Assembly: GCA_002345845.1 (NCBI GenBank)
Contig: DDWF01000139.1
Location: 1 to 26,553, forward strand
Reading direction: 5' to 3'
Source: Betaproteobacteria bacterium UBA2293
GTDB taxonomy: Bacteria; Pseudomonadota; Gammaproteobacteria; Burkholderiales; Rhodocyclaceae
Length of the DNA stretch: 26,553 nt
The notes below the pieces were generated by a model, which made no database searches, was not told the origin of the DNA, and worked only from the letters and a program-made list of their open reading frames with translations. A program made the translations under genes and the position numbers. The first letter of the stretch is position 1. Each line of letters begins with the position of its first letter. This document shows, piece by piece, positions 1 through 7,396 of this stretch.

Positions 1-775
1 AAATGTAGCCGGCGCCCATGGCTTCGAGAATGCCGACCAGCAGGCCGCCAACGACAGCACCGAGGCCGTTGCCGAGTCCGCCGACGACGGCGGCGACGAA
101 GCCTTTGAGGCCGAGCATGATGCCGACATCGTAGGAAGTCAGCGTGATTGGGGTGACCAGGATGCCGCCTAGCGCGCCAAGCGCCGCCGACATGGCAAAA
201 CTCATGAACAGCACCCAACCAGTGTTGATGCCGACCAACTCAGCCGCCGTGCGATTGAACGAGGTGGCCAGCATGGCCTTGCCCTGCAGCGTGCGGCTGA
301 AGAAGTACCACAGCGCGATGACCACCAGCGCGGTGACGCCGAGCACCCACAGGCTCTGCGGCAGCAGCGTGGCGCCGAGGATGTGGATCGGTTCGTCGCC
401 GGAGAAGGCCGGCAGGCTGTGGGTATTCTTGCCGAGCCAGACTTGGACCAGGCCGCGGATGACCAGCGAGGCACCGATGGTGATGATGATCAGGGTCACC
501 GTCTCGGCGCCCTTGACCGGCTCGATGGCCAGCTTCTCGACCAGTACGCCGATGATCGCCGGGACGACGATGGCCAGCACCAGCGCGACCGGCAGCGGCA
601 GGCCGGACATGGTGAAGAACACCGCCAGCATGCCGCCGAGCATGATGAATTCACCCTGGGCGAAGTTGATGACGTTGCTGGCGTTGTAGATCAGCGTGAA
701 GCCGAGCGCCGCCAGCGCATAAGTGGCGCCGACAGTGAGCCCGGAAAACAGGAATTGCAGGAATTCGGCCAGCAT
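1..775 (-). CDS. livH: LIV-type (branched-chain amino acid/aromatic acid) ABC transporter permease, LivH family, 3' end outside window
   Basis: Reading the minus strand from the ATG at 775-773 gives 258 codons that run off the left edge. The N-terminus (MLAEFLQFLFSGLTVGATYA) and the motif NASNVINFAQGEF are typical of LivH permeases, and the rest is a series of hydrophobic inner-membrane helices ending in GFVAAVVGGLGN, the conserved loop that contacts the ATPase. LivH proteins are about 290 residues, so roughly 30 are missing. The start is supported by a GGGAGGG ribosome binding site and by a TGATG overlap with an upstream leader ORF. LIV-type transporters import branched-chain amino acids, but relatives in aromatic degraders carry aromatic acids. 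A matching binding protein lies inside the paa operon at 14637-15782, so phenylacetate or a similar acid is the likely substrate here (inference). The partner permease and ATPases would lie beyond the left edge. Confidence 0.9.
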   Translation of the reverse strand, partial: MLAEFLQFLFSGLTVGATYALAALGFTLIYNASNVINFAQGEFIMLGGMLAVFFTMSGLPLPVALVLAIVVPAIIGVLVEKLAIEPVKGAETVTLIIITIGASLVIRGLVQVWLGKNTHSLPAFSGDEPIHILGATLLPQSLWVLGVTALVVIALWYFFSRTLQGKAMLATSFNRTAAELVGINTGWVLFMSFAMSAALGALGGILVTPITLTSYDVGIMLGLKGFVAAVVGGLGNGLGAVVGGLLVGILEAMGAGYI

Positions 776-834
776 CAGTAGCCCTCCCGCAGGCCGGGCG
801 CGGCCCGGCCGAAGTCTCTCGCTCTGTGGTTCAT
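775..834 (-). CDS. short leader ORF (19 codons) coupled to livH
   Basis: An ATG at 834-832 is preceded by AGGAG with five bases of spacing, a near-ideal ribosome binding site. The frame encodes 19 residues (MNHRARDFGRAAPGLREGY) and stops at a TGA that shares its A with the livH ATG (TGATG). The peptide contains five arginines and no run of a single regulatory amino acid. It could be a translated leader that couples translation into livH, or a fortuitous ORF, because livH also has its own GGGAGGG just upstream. The spacing and overlap are visible in the sequence; the function is not known. Confidence 0.4.
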   Translation of the reverse strand: MNHRARDFGRAAPGLREGY

Positions 835-896
835 GTCGTCTCCTGTTGTTGTCAGCCGGTGGTCGCCGGATGGGTCAATTCTTTTCTGTGAAATGG

Positions 897-925
897 ATTC
901 TGAAATACAGAACTCATTGTGTCAA
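897..925 (-). promoter_or_regulatory. predicted sigma-70 promoter for the liv operon
   Basis: On the minus strand a perfect -35 hexamer TTGACA (925-920) is followed after 17 bases by CAGAAT (902-897), which matches four of six -10 positions. Transcription would start near 890 and run through the leader ORF at 834 into livH. The surroundings are strongly AT-rich compared with the coding DNA. Confidence 0.5.
898..912. promoter_or_regulatory. inverted repeat TTCTG-N5-CAGAA overlapping the liv -10 region
   Basis: The arms TTCTG (898-902) and CAGAA (908-912) are perfectly complementary and sit between and over the predicted -35 and -10 hexamers. Repressor operators often sit there. The cognate regulator is unknown; the IclR-family protein encoded next door and PaaX are candidates. 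The arms are short, so chance occurrence is possible. Confidence 0.3.
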
Positions 926-931
926 GAGAAA

Positions 932-969
932 TGATACAAACAATCCAATCTGATCAAAATTTTGTATCG
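932..969. promoter_or_regulatory. paired half-sites GATACAAA ... TTTGTATC upstream of the liv promoter
   Basis: GATACAAA at 933-940 and its exact reverse complement TTTGTATC at 961-968 face each other, with starts 28 bases apart, directly upstream of the -35 hexamer at 920-925. The longer form CGATACAAAA (minus strand, 969-960) recurs next to the -35 of the diiron oxygenase operon at 7277-7286. This arrangement suggests a regulator bound at spaced half-sites. Confidence 0.35.
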
Positions 970-1011
970 AATGATAATTGACTGATTCCCCTGCGATTTT
1001 GCCCCCTGCAA

Positions 1012-1038
1012 AAGGAAAAACCCGCCCTGCGGCGGGTT
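1012..1038 (-). terminator. intrinsic terminator of the IclR-family gene
   Basis: AACCCGCC (1019-1026) and GGCGGGTT (1031-1038) form a perfect eight-base stem with a four-base loop. On the minus strand the stem is followed by TTTTTCCTTTT. It lies 21 bases past the stop of the IclR-family gene, so it ends that transcript and insulates the liv promoter just downstream. Confidence 0.85.
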
Positions 1039-1059
1039 GCTGGGCGGCCATCTCCGGCT

Positions 1060-1866
1060 TCAGACAGGCGCCGGAAGATGCCCGAGTCGCATCGACAAGT
1101 CGCCTGCCGCCTGTTTCAGGGCAGTAACCACCGGCCCCTGTGGATCGAGATCGAACATGCCGGTAACGCCGACCACCAGCATGGCCAGCGTGATCTCGTT
1201 CTTGAAATTGAACACCGGCGCCGCCAGCGCCTCGACGCCAGCCACCGAGTGGTAACCGGAGACGGCGGCATAGCCGTCGGCGCGCACCTTGGCCAGCATT
1301 GCTTCGATCGCTGCCCGCGACTGCAGTTCCGGTCGCAACTTGCCCTCCTTCAGGCCGCGTTCGATCAGGCGGTTACTGGTTTCCTTCGGCAACCAGGCAG
1401 TAAATACACGGCCACTGGCCGAATTCAGCGGATCAAGCGCCGTCCCGGTGACGACATTGACGGTGATCGGCCGCCGCGGCCGCTCCCAGCGCACGATCAC
1501 CGGCCCGCCGTCACCCCACACGGACAGTGCGGTCGTCTCGTTGATCTGGTCGCGCAGTTCGGCAATGGCCGAGAGACCGAGACGGATACGGTCCAGACGA
1601 TCGATGGCGACCAGACCAATATTGAGGGCGAATGGCCCGATGTCGTAGCGCGAAGTCATCGGATCCTGCTCGACCAGCCCGGCGCGAATCAGGCTGACCA
1701 GATAGCGGTGCGCCTTCGAGGCCGGCATGTCAGCTGCCGCCGCGATGTCCTTCAACATCATCGAGCGCTGCCCCCCGACCATCGCCCGCAGAATGCCCAT
1801 GCCGATTTCCAGCGACTGGACCCCGTGTTTCCCTTCACCCGACCGGCTTTCCGGTTCTTCGCTCAT
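1060..1866 (-). CDS. IclR-family transcriptional regulator
   Basis: This 268-residue protein has the IclR layout. An N-terminal winged helix-turn-helix (about residues 15-75, with [19 protein letters not shown] and then [11 protein letters not shown]) is followed by the GAF-like effector-binding domain (about 95-260). That domain contains the family signature stretches around [12 protein letters not shown] and [18 protein letters not shown]-rich ribosome binding site precedes the ATG. IclR proteins are usually about 250-280 residues and often control catabolism of aromatic acids. It is divergent from paaY and adjacent to the liv operon, so it may control uptake, paaY or both. The effector is not predictable from sequence; self-repression through the shared 77-base gap is likely by analogy. 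Confidence 0.9.
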   Translation of the reverse strand: MSEEPESRSGEGKHGVQSLEIGMGILRAMVGGQRSMMLKDIAAAADMPASKAHRYLVSLIRAGLVEQDPMTSRYDIGPFALNIGLVAIDRLDRIRLGLSAIAELRDQINETTALSVWGDGGPVIVRWERPRRPITVNVVTGTALDPLNSASGRVFTAWLPKETSNRLIERGLKEGKLRPELQSRAAIEAMLAKVRADGYAAVSGYHSVAGVEALAAPVFNFKNEITLAMLVVGVTGMFDLDPQGPVVTALKQAAGDLSMRLGHLPAPV

Positions 1867-1879
1867 GTTGCCCCCTGAA

Positions 1880-1895
1880 ATTCCATATGTCGAAA
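1880..1895. promoter_or_regulatory. imperfect palindrome between the IclR-family gene and paaY
   Basis: ATTCCATA/TGTCGAAA is an imperfect dyad (five of eight positions match) centred at 1887.5 on CATATG, and GTCGAAACGAC (1889-1899) overlaps it. It lies in the AT-rich gap between divergent start codons at 1866 and 1944, where an IclR-family protein would normally bind. The assignment rests only on position and partial symmetry. Confidence 0.25.
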
Positions 1896-1943
1896 CGACT
1901 TTTATTTTATAGAATCGAGAACCGTTTTGTCTGGAGCATTTTC

Positions 1944-2561
1944 GTGACCCCTCTGCGTGTCTATGCCATCGATGGCATCGTCCCGGTGGTCGATCCGACC
2001 GCCTACGTCCATCCCAGCGCCGTCCTCATCGGCGACGTCATCGTCGGCCCCGACTGCTACGTCGGCCCCTGCGCCAGCCTGCGCGGCGACTTCGGCCGGC
2101 TGATCCTGGAGCGCGGCGCCAATCTGCAGGACACCTGCGTCATGCACGGCTTTCCCGGCACCGACACCGTCGTCGAGGAAGACGGCCACATCGGTCACGG
2201 CGCCGTGCTGCACGGCTGCCGGGTGAAGAAGAATGCGCTGGTCGGCATGAACGCGGTGATCATGGACAACGCCATCATTGGCGAATCCGCCATCGTCGCC
2301 GCCAGCGCCTTCGTCAAGGCCGGCGTCGAAATCCCTGCCCGCAGCCTGGCCGCCGGTATGCCGGCCAAGGTCATCCGTGAGTTGTCCGACGAGGAGATCG
2401 CCTGGAAATCGGAAGGCACCGCCACCTATCAGGATCTGACCCGGCGCTGCCTGGCGACGATGGTCGAATGCGACCCGCTGACCGCCATCGAGGCCGACCG
2501 CCCGCGCATCCACATGCCGGACGTGATTCCGCTGGTGGAAATGAAGAAGCGCGGCGGCTGA
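1944..2561 (+). CDS. paaY: phenylacetate degradation thioesterase PaaY (hexapeptide-repeat, gamma-carbonic anhydrase fold)
   Basis: The protein is 205 residues from the GTG at 1944, which has GGAG seven bases upstream. The same frame is open further upstream to an ATG at 1887, but that extension has no family similarity and lacks a ribosome binding site. Hexapeptide repeats span about residues 20-140 and form a left-handed beta helix. H68, H85 and H90 fit the three zinc-binding histidines of gamma-class enzymes. The motifs [38 protein letters not shown] and ALVGMNAV match E. coli PaaY (196 residues). PaaY is a thioesterase that hydrolyses dead-end CoA thioesters of the ring-opened product, so CoA is not trapped. 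In E. coli it follows paaX; here it lies beside an IclR-family gene instead. Confidence 0.92.
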   Translation: MTPLRVYAIDGIVPVVDPTAYVHPSAVLIGDVIVGPDCYVGPCASLRGDFGRLILERGANLQDTCVMHGFPGTDTVVEEDGHIGHGAVLHGCRVKKNALVGMNAVIMDNAIIGESAIVAASAFVKAGVEIPARSLAAGMPAKVIRELSDEEIAWKSEGTATYQDLTRRCLATMVECDPLTAIEADRPRIHMPDVIPLVEMKKRGG

Positions 2562-2590
2562 AAGGAAGCGCGCCACAAAAATACCGACGC

Positions 2591-2609
2591 GCGCCACTTG
2601 AAGTGGCGC
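2591..2609. terminator. hairpin downstream of paaY without a T-tract
   Basis: GCGCCACTT and AAGTGGCGC are perfect nine-base complements around a single G, 30 bases after the paaY stop. No run of T follows on either strand, so it is not a classical intrinsic terminator. It may protect the 3' end or separate paaY from the next gene. Confidence 0.35.
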
Positions 2610-2709
2610 AATTCGCCGCGATCGCCCGAGGCCACCGGCGCCGTGCATTGACGAAGGCATTACCGCGGGCCACACTCGGCCTCCCCAACTTCGCCCCCTC
2701 TGCTCACAC

Positions 2710-3480
2710 GTGGACACCGCCTTGTTCCTCAAGGGCCTGCTCGGCAACCTGCTGTTGCCGCCGACCAATGGCCTGCTGCTGCTCATCCTGGCCGCCCTCT
2801 TCCATCGGCGACGCGTGGGCTTCGCGCTGGCGCTGCTCGGTGGCGGCTTGCTGCTGGCGCAGAGCCTGCCGCCGGTCGCCGGCTGGCTGAACGACACTCT
2901 GGAAGAGCGGGCCGGGCCAGTGCTGACCGATACGCGGGGCGCCGGTGCCATCGTCGTGCTGGGCAGCGGGCTGAATATCGACGCGCCGGAATACGGCGGC
3001 GATACGGTCACCGACCGCAGCCTGGTCCGCGCCCGCTACGGAGCCGTCGTCGCCCGGCGTTCCGGCCTGCCGGTGCTGGTTTCCGGCGGCCAGCCGCGCA
3101 ATGCCAGCCGCTCGGAGGCCGACGTCATCGCTGATCTGCTGGAAAAGGAATTCGGTGTTCCGGTGCGCTGGCGCGAGGGAGACTCGCTCGATACCGCCGA
3201 CAACGCCCGATTTTCGGCGCTCATGCTGCACGGCCAAGGCATCCGCAAGATCGTCCTGGTCACCCAGGCCTTCCACATGCCGCGGGCGCGGCGGCTGTTC
3301 GAGGCGGCGGGCTTCGAAGTCATCCCGGCGCCGACCGAACTGTCGAGCCGTCGCCAACAACCCCGCAACCTGCTCGACTGGCTGCCACGCACCCGGGCCA
3401 TGCAGGATTCCTACTACGCCCTGCACGAATGGCTGGGACTGCTGTGGACGGAAATAACGCTAGTCCGGCGCGAAGGCTAG
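2710..3480 (+). CDS. DUF218 (YdcF/ElyC/SanA-like) membrane protein
   Basis: The 256-residue protein has two N-terminal hydrophobic segments (about 8-31 and 36-58) followed by a Rossmann-like DUF218 domain from about residue 77. Family landmarks are the strand AIVVLGSG, LVSGGQPRN, the acidic stretch SLDTADNA, and IVLVTQAFHMPRARRLFEAAGF. E. coli relatives (ElyC, SanA, YdcF) act in envelope integrity or are uncharacterised; ElyC is linked to peptidoglycan and undecaprenyl-phosphate metabolism. The GTG at 2710 is the farthest upstream start that keeps the first helix, but no convincing ribosome binding site precedes it, so the start is tentative. No link to phenylacetate metabolism is evident. 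Confidence 0.8.
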   Translation: MDTALFLKGLLGNLLLPPTNGLLLLILAALFHRRRVGFALALLGGGLLLAQSLPPVAGWLNDTLEERAGPVLTDTRGAGAIVVLGSGLNIDAPEYGGDTVTDRSLVRARYGAVVARRSGLPVLVSGGQPRNASRSEADVIADLLEKEFGVPVRWREGDSLDTADNARFSALMLHGQGIRKIVLVTQAFHMPRARRLFEAAGFEVIPAPTELSSRRQQPRNLLDWLPRTRAMQDSYYALHEWLGLLWTEITLVRREG

Positions 3481-3555
3481 GCGGGAACTTTGAATGCGGC
3501 GGACCGTCTACCCGACGCCGGTCCGTCAGCCGCCCCCATATGAAGGAGGGACATC

Positions 3556-3936
3556 ATGAAAACCCGTCATCTGCTCGGTGCCGCGCTGCTCATTCTGGCC
3601 AGCGCCTCCGGCGCTAGCGAACTGCCCGCAGAAATCAGCGGCCGTTGGTCTTGGAAGGAAAAAGGCCTCAATCAGACCTTCGCTCTGGAAGGCATCCGGC
3701 GTATCGATGCCGTATCGTTCTCGGCGAACCTGACTTGGTGGACCATCAATCCGCGCTGTGCCATCCGCGACGTGCCGATCAGCGGCCGCATCGACGAAAA
3801 CGGGCTGTCATTCGACGCCAAGACCGCCTGCGACGTGACCTTTACCGCCGAACTGCAGCGAGCCGGTGACGGCTGGCAAGGGAAAGCCACGACCACGAGC
3901 GGCGACCGTGTCGTCATCGAGATAACTGCGAAATAA
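3556..3936 (+). CDS. small secreted/periplasmic protein of unknown function
   Basis: The ORF encodes 126 residues with an excellent GGAGG ribosome binding site. The first 20 residues form a typical Sec signal peptide: MKTRHLLG, a hydrophobic core, then an ASASGA cleavage region. The mature part is about 105 residues. It contains several tryptophans and two cysteines (in NPRCAIRD and KTACDVTF) that could form a disulfide, and it looks like an all-beta lipocalin-like or META-like fold, although I do not recognise a named family. It follows the DUF218 gene by 75 bases and may be cotranscribed with it. Confidence 0.7.
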   Translation: MKTRHLLGAALLILASASGASELPAEISGRWSWKEKGLNQTFALEGIRRIDAVSFSANLTWWTINPRCAIRDVPISGRIDENGLSFDAKTACDVTFTAELQRAGDGWQGKATTTSGDRVVIEITAK

Positions 3937-3963
3937 CGGACGCAGCCTATTGCCGCCGGTCTT

Positions 3964-3978
3964 CGCACACACTGTGCG
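3964..3978. terminator. short hairpin between convergent genes
   Basis: CGCACA and TGTGCG form a perfect six-base stem with loop CAC, exactly between the end of the secreted-protein gene (3936) and the end of paaX (3979). Neither strand has a T-tract, so termination activity is uncertain. Confidence 0.25.
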
Positions 3979-4965
3979 CTACAGCAACATCACGGCCAAC
4001 GGATCATCCTGCGGAAAGCGCTCAGCGTAGGCCGGATCCAGCGGCGGATTGCTGCCGTCCGCCAGCGTCAGGAAGTGATCCAGGTGGCGCTCCGAGGCCG
4101 GCACCAGCCGACGATAGATTTCCTTGCAGAGAAGGCGCGCCTTCTGCCCCGGCCAGTCGGTGGGCAGCAGGACGTCCGGCAGTTCCGGGTCGCGCAGCAG
4201 CAGGCGGCGGTAATCGTGGATGAGCAGGGTGCGCACGAGGAAGGCTTCCTCGTCGCCGACTTCCGCCTGGCGGTCGCCGCGCACCTCGGCCAGGATGGGC
4301 TGATAGGTGGCGACAAAACCGGCGTAAGCCTCGCCGAGTTCCTCCAGATTCCAGGCGCGGCTGACCAGATCGGCGTCATTGGCCGACAGGCCGGAGCGCG
4401 AATCGGCGGCGAGCAGCGGCATCAGGCGTTCGAGATGGGCAGCCAGGCCTTCGGCAACGAGGGCGTCGAAAGCTGCCGTCAGGTCGGCCGAGGGGTGCAC
4501 GAAACAATCGGCACCAAGGACGCCGAAGCCCTGCCAGAAGAGGGCGCGACGCAAGGCCTCGCGCTCCTTCGGATCAAAATCGCCGACGGCCAGGATCAGG
4601 CGCCAGCGCCGGTCCCACAGCGGCGCGTGGGAAGCGTAGATGTGCCGCGAGGCTTCCTCGAAGCGGCGGCGCCCGGAGTTGGTCAGCGTATAGTCGGCAC
4701 GCCGGCCGACGGTTTCGGTGCGCAGCCATTCTTCCTTGGCCAGGCGGAAAACCGAGGTGCGGATCAGGCGTTCGTTGAGTTCCAGCGGTTCGAGCAGGCG
4801 GATCAGGCTGCCCAGCCAGACACGACCGCCGCGCGGCAGGATGGCATCGCCGAAGACGGAGATGATGAGCGAACCCGCCTGGACGCGGCGTTGTTGCCGG
4901 AAATCGTCGAGGCGGGTCTGAATGGGCTGGATCACGTGAGCATGCGCAACGGGGAATCCGCGCAT
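3979..4965 (-). CDS. paaX: phenylacetyl-CoA-responsive repressor PaaX
   Basis: The protein is 328 residues from the ATG at 4965, which has GGAG eight bases upstream. An in-frame ATG at 5013 overlaps the preceding stop (ATGA) but lacks a ribosome binding site, and a GTG near 4936 would match the E. coli N-terminus more exactly. Landmarks shared with E. coli PaaX are SLIISVFGD, RGGRVWLGSLIRLLEPL, ERLIRTSVFRLAKEEWL (winged helix), LIHDYRRLLLRDPELPD-LLP-WPG and LCKEIYRRLVP. PaaX is a GntR-like repressor released by phenylacetyl-CoA. Here it is the last gene of an operon with a diiron oxygenase and its reductase, not paired with paaY. It probably controls both divergent promoters at 7182-7554 (inference). 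Confidence 0.93.
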   Translation of the reverse strand: MRGFPVAHAHVIQPIQTRLDDFRQQRRVQAGSLIISVFGDAILPRGGRVWLGSLIRLLEPLELNERLIRTSVFRLAKEEWLRTETVGRRADYTLTNSGRRRFEEASRHIYASHAPLWDRRWRLILAVGDFDPKEREALRRALFWQGFGVLGADCFVHPSADLTAAFDALVAEGLAAHLERLMPLLAADSRSGLSANDADLVSRAWNLEELGEAYAGFVATYQPILAEVRGDRQAEVGDEEAFLVRTLLIHDYRRLLLRDPELPDVLLPTDWPGQKARLLCKEIYRRLVPASERHLDHFLTLADGSNPPLDPAYAERFPQDDPLAVMLL

Positions 4966-5009
4966 GTTAGCCGCTCCGCCCGGTGCTGAACAGGGCGCAG
5001 CGGCGATCT

Positions 5010-6059
5010 TCATGCTGGCAGCAGGTGATCGGCGTCGGCGGTGACCGGCTGTTGCTGGGCGAAGAAGCCTTCGGTATGGATCAGCTCATCCTTGGCGCCA
5101 AGCGCCTTGACCGTGGCAACGCAGGTCTCGACGAACTCCGGGCTGCCGGCGGCGAAGATGGTGTGCTTCGACAGGTCGGGGAACAGCTTCGGCAGCACCG
5201 CGTCGATGCGACCGGCGAGATAGCCTTCGGCCTGTTCGCGGGTGAGCGTGATCTTGTAGTCGAAATTGCGGTGCTTGGTGCGCCACCAGGCCATCATGCC
5301 CTGGCTGTAGACATCGTCCCTGGCACGCGCCGAGAAGACCATCGTCACCGGTTTCTTGAAGCCACGGCGCAGCGCCGCTTCGGCCAGCGCCAGGATCGGG
5401 GCCAGGCCGGTGCCGGCGGCGAGGCACAGCACCGGCGTATCGACCGAGGGGTCGCCGATGAAGGTGCCGTAGGCGCCGGAAATCTTGACGTTGTCGCCGA
5501 TTGCCAGCGTGTCGTGGATCCAGTTGCTGGTCTTGCCATCATCCTGGCGGGCGATCTGCAGCACCAGCTCGCCGTCCGGGCGCGGGGCGTTGGAAATCGA
5601 GTAGGCGCGGGCCGGGATGTCGGCGCGCGGATTGCCGACGGTGACGTACTGGCCGGGCCAGTAACGGATCGGCTGGCCGACCGGGCGCAGGCGCAGTTCG
5701 ACGACGCGGGCGGCGATGGCGCGCTTGTCGGTGACGACGAACAGCGCATCCTCGCGCGGCGGGAACAGTTTCGGCCGGGCATCGAGGGTGCCCCATTCGA
5801 TGACCAGCTCTTCGGAAATCGGCTTGGCCATGCACATCAGGCCGTAGCCCTGCTTGCGCTCCTCCTGCGACAGCGCCATGTCGAGCACCATGCCCTGGTC
5901 GAACTGGCCTTGCGTGACCTTGACCTTGCATTCGCCGCAGGCGCCGGCGCGGCAGTTGTTGGGCAGCGCGTAGCCGGCCTTTTCCAGCGCCATCAAAACC
6001 GTGTCGCCGTAGTTGCAATCGACCGACTTGCCCGAGGGCTGCATCACGATACGAGCCAT
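5010..6059 (-). CDS. two-domain oxygenase reductase: 2Fe-2S ferredoxin plus FAD/NAD(P)H domain
   Basis: The protein is 349 residues from the ATG at 6059, preceded by AAGGA; an in-frame ATG 13 codons upstream has no such site. The N-terminal plant-type ferredoxin carries C36, C41, C44 and C76 (NNCRAGACGEC then GLMC). The FAD-binding barrel follows with RAYSIS, then the nucleotide-binding domain with AAGTGLAPILAL and the terminal FAAGSPEFVE. This order matches reductases of soluble oxygenases such as DmpP of phenol hydroxylase and MmoC (about 350 residues). It differs from PaaE, which has the ferredoxin at the C-terminus. It lies between the diiron protein and paaX on the same strand and almost certainly feeds electrons from NAD(P)H to that diiron protein. 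Confidence 0.88.
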   Translation of the reverse strand: MARIVMQPSGKSVDCNYGDTVLMALEKAGYALPNNCRAGACGECKVKVTQGQFDQGMVLDMALSQEERKQGYGLMCMAKPISEELVIEWGTLDARPKLFPPREDALFVVTDKRAIAARVVELRLRPVGQPIRYWPGQYVTVGNPRADIPARAYSISNAPRPDGELVLQIARQDDGKTSNWIHDTLAIGDNVKISGAYGTFIGDPSVDTPVLCLAAGTGLAPILALAEAALRRGFKKPVTMVFSARARDDVYSQGMMAWWRTKHRNFDYKITLTREQAEGYLAGRIDAVLPKLFPDLSKHTIFAAGSPEFVETCVATVKALGAKDELIHTEGFFAQQQPVTADADHLLPA

Positions 6060-6098
6060 TTTTTCATCCTTGTTGGTTGCGTCTCTCTGTCGCGGCAA

Positions 6099-6126
6099 GG
6101 CCGGCGCCCTCTGCGGAACGCCGGCC
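6099..6126. other. GC-rich hairpin between the diiron gene and its reductase gene
   Basis: GGCCGGCG (6099-6106) and CGCCGGCC (6119-6126) form a perfect eight-base stem with a 12-base loop in the 93-base gap between the two minus-strand genes. No T-tract follows. It may set different expression levels of oxygenase and reductase by mRNA processing or stability. Confidence 0.4.
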
Positions 6127-6152
6127 GGCAGCTATTTATGTACAGCTACAGC

Positions 6153-7181
6153 TTAGAAGACCGGAATGATGTCTTCCATGTCGATTTCCGACACTTCCTG
6201 GCCGGTGATGCCAACTTCCGGAATCGCCGGGAACGGGATGTTGTAGCGGTCGAGCACGCCCTTCAGGTTGATCATCGCGTTCTTCCAGTTTTCCAGCTTG
6301 GCTTCGTAGCTGGGGATGCCGAAACCGGCGCCACGGGCGACTTCCTCGGCTTCACGCTGGTTGGCGATGAAGTCGGCCGGCAGGTCCCAGAATTCCATCG
6401 GCGGCTCGAACAGCACGGCCGACAGGAACAGGTAGCCAGCGCGGATCTGCTTGGTGACGATGGCCTTGGTCTCGTCCTTGAGGCCCGGGTAATCGCGTTC
6501 CATGACCGCCATGCAGATGGCCATGTGACGGCCTTCGTCGCGGCCGATGTTCTTGAAGCCTTCCTTGAACACGGCTTCACGGGAATTCTCGTACATCTGC
6601 TTGAAGATGGTCGCGGCAGCGATTTCGCCCATCAGGAAGGAGCTGAACAGCACCGCCAGGTCGTACTTGGGTACCGCCTGCTTGTAGCCGGTCCAGTAGC
6701 GGCCGCCGTTGAAGTACAGCCAGGCGACGTTCTTCTGCAGGCGCTTGCCGAGTTCGGTCTTCGGCACGTAGGTCAGCGGATCGGGATGGTTGAGCAGCTT
6801 GGTGATGGCCAGGCCGCACATGATTTCGTGGTTCTGCTCGTCGCGAGTGACGGAGAAGAAGCACTTGCGCACCGGATCTTCCTCATGCACTTCGTAGGTC
6901 TTGATCAGGGCTTCGGCGAACACCGGCGGCGCCGAGGCGTCAAACACCGACAGCAGGCTCCACCAGTAAGCGATCGATTCGCGCTCTTCCCAGGAGTAGC
7001 TGTCTACATCCAGCGTGTCCCAGGGCAACTTTTCCGGATCCCAGTTCTCGCGCAGGGAGGCTTCCCAGACTTCCTGCAGCTTCTTGGTCTTGCTGTTCCA
7101 GGACAGCGGATAGATGTTCGGCTGCGGGGTCGCCGGCGGGAATTCCATCTTGTCTGCAAAACGTTCCTTATTGCTTGCCAT
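6153..7181 (-). CDS. ferritin-like non-haem diiron oxygenase of unknown substrate
   Basis: The protein is 342 residues with an AAGGAG site before the ATG. Two carboxylate-histidine motifs, DEQNH (E115, H118) and DEGRH (E216, H219), plus E186 in FLMGEIAAA, give five of the six ligands of a carboxylate-bridged diiron centre. The first ligand is probably D81 or E90. Spacing resembles ribonucleotide reductase R2, AurF-type and other ferritin-like oxygenases. It is not PaaA, BoxB, or a multicomponent phenol/toluene hydroxylase alpha chain (those are about 500 residues). With the reductase downstream it forms a compact two-component oxygenase. Its position opposite paaN and in an operon with paaX suggests a role in aromatic acid metabolism, but the substrate cannot be read from sequence. 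Confidence 0.8.
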   Translation of the reverse strand: MASNKERFADKMEFPPATPQPNIYPLSWNSKTKKLQEVWEASLRENWDPEKLPWDTLDVDSYSWEERESIAYWWSLLSVFDASAPPVFAEALIKTYEVHEEDPVRKCFFSVTRDEQNHEIMCGLAITKLLNHPDPLTYVPKTELGKRLQKNVAWLYFNGGRYWTGYKQAVPKYDLAVLFSSFLMGEIAAATIFKQMYENSREAVFKEGFKNIGRDEGRHMAICMAVMERDYPGLKDETKAIVTKQIRAGYLFLSAVLFEPPMEFWDLPADFIANQREAEEVARGAGFGIPSYEAKLENWKNAMINLKGVLDRYNIPFPAIPEVGITGQEVSEIDMEDIIPVF

Positions 7182-7245
7182 GTCTCACTCCTTGTTCAAA
7201 TCGTAGGGTCGGGGTCAACCCGGATCAGGTTGCCGTGGATGAATC

Positions 7246-7286
7246 ATGTTACATACGAGTGCGCTATGTCAACTATTTTTGTATCG
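7246..7286 (-). promoter_or_regulatory. predicted promoter and CGATACAAAA box of the diiron oxygenase operon
   Basis: On the minus strand a perfect TTGACA (7272-7267) is followed after 15 bases by TAACAT (7251-7246), four of six for a -10. Just upstream lies CGATACAAAA (7286-7277), identical to the box upstream of the liv promoter (969-960). The predicted transcript has a leader of about 55-60 bases before the ATG at 7181. Confidence 0.45.
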
Positions 7287-7396
7287 CTTTTAAAGTTAAT
7301 CGGACCGGGAACTTTTTGATCCATGCGTAAACGAACCGAAAGTGCGTGACTTATCGGAAACAGTTTTATTGTTTTTATTTGTTTTTTTTGTGCGAC

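Noticed and set aside
4983..7319. A 778-codon open frame on the plus strand over the reductase and diiron genes
   Set aside because: It is a shadow of two well-supported minus-strand genes with clear cofactor motifs; its translation is low-complexity and matches no family.
7365..7390. T-rich run considered as an intrinsic terminator
   Set aside because: No GC-rich stem precedes it on either strand in the right orientation, and it lies in a divergent promoter region, so an UP-element-like role is likelier.
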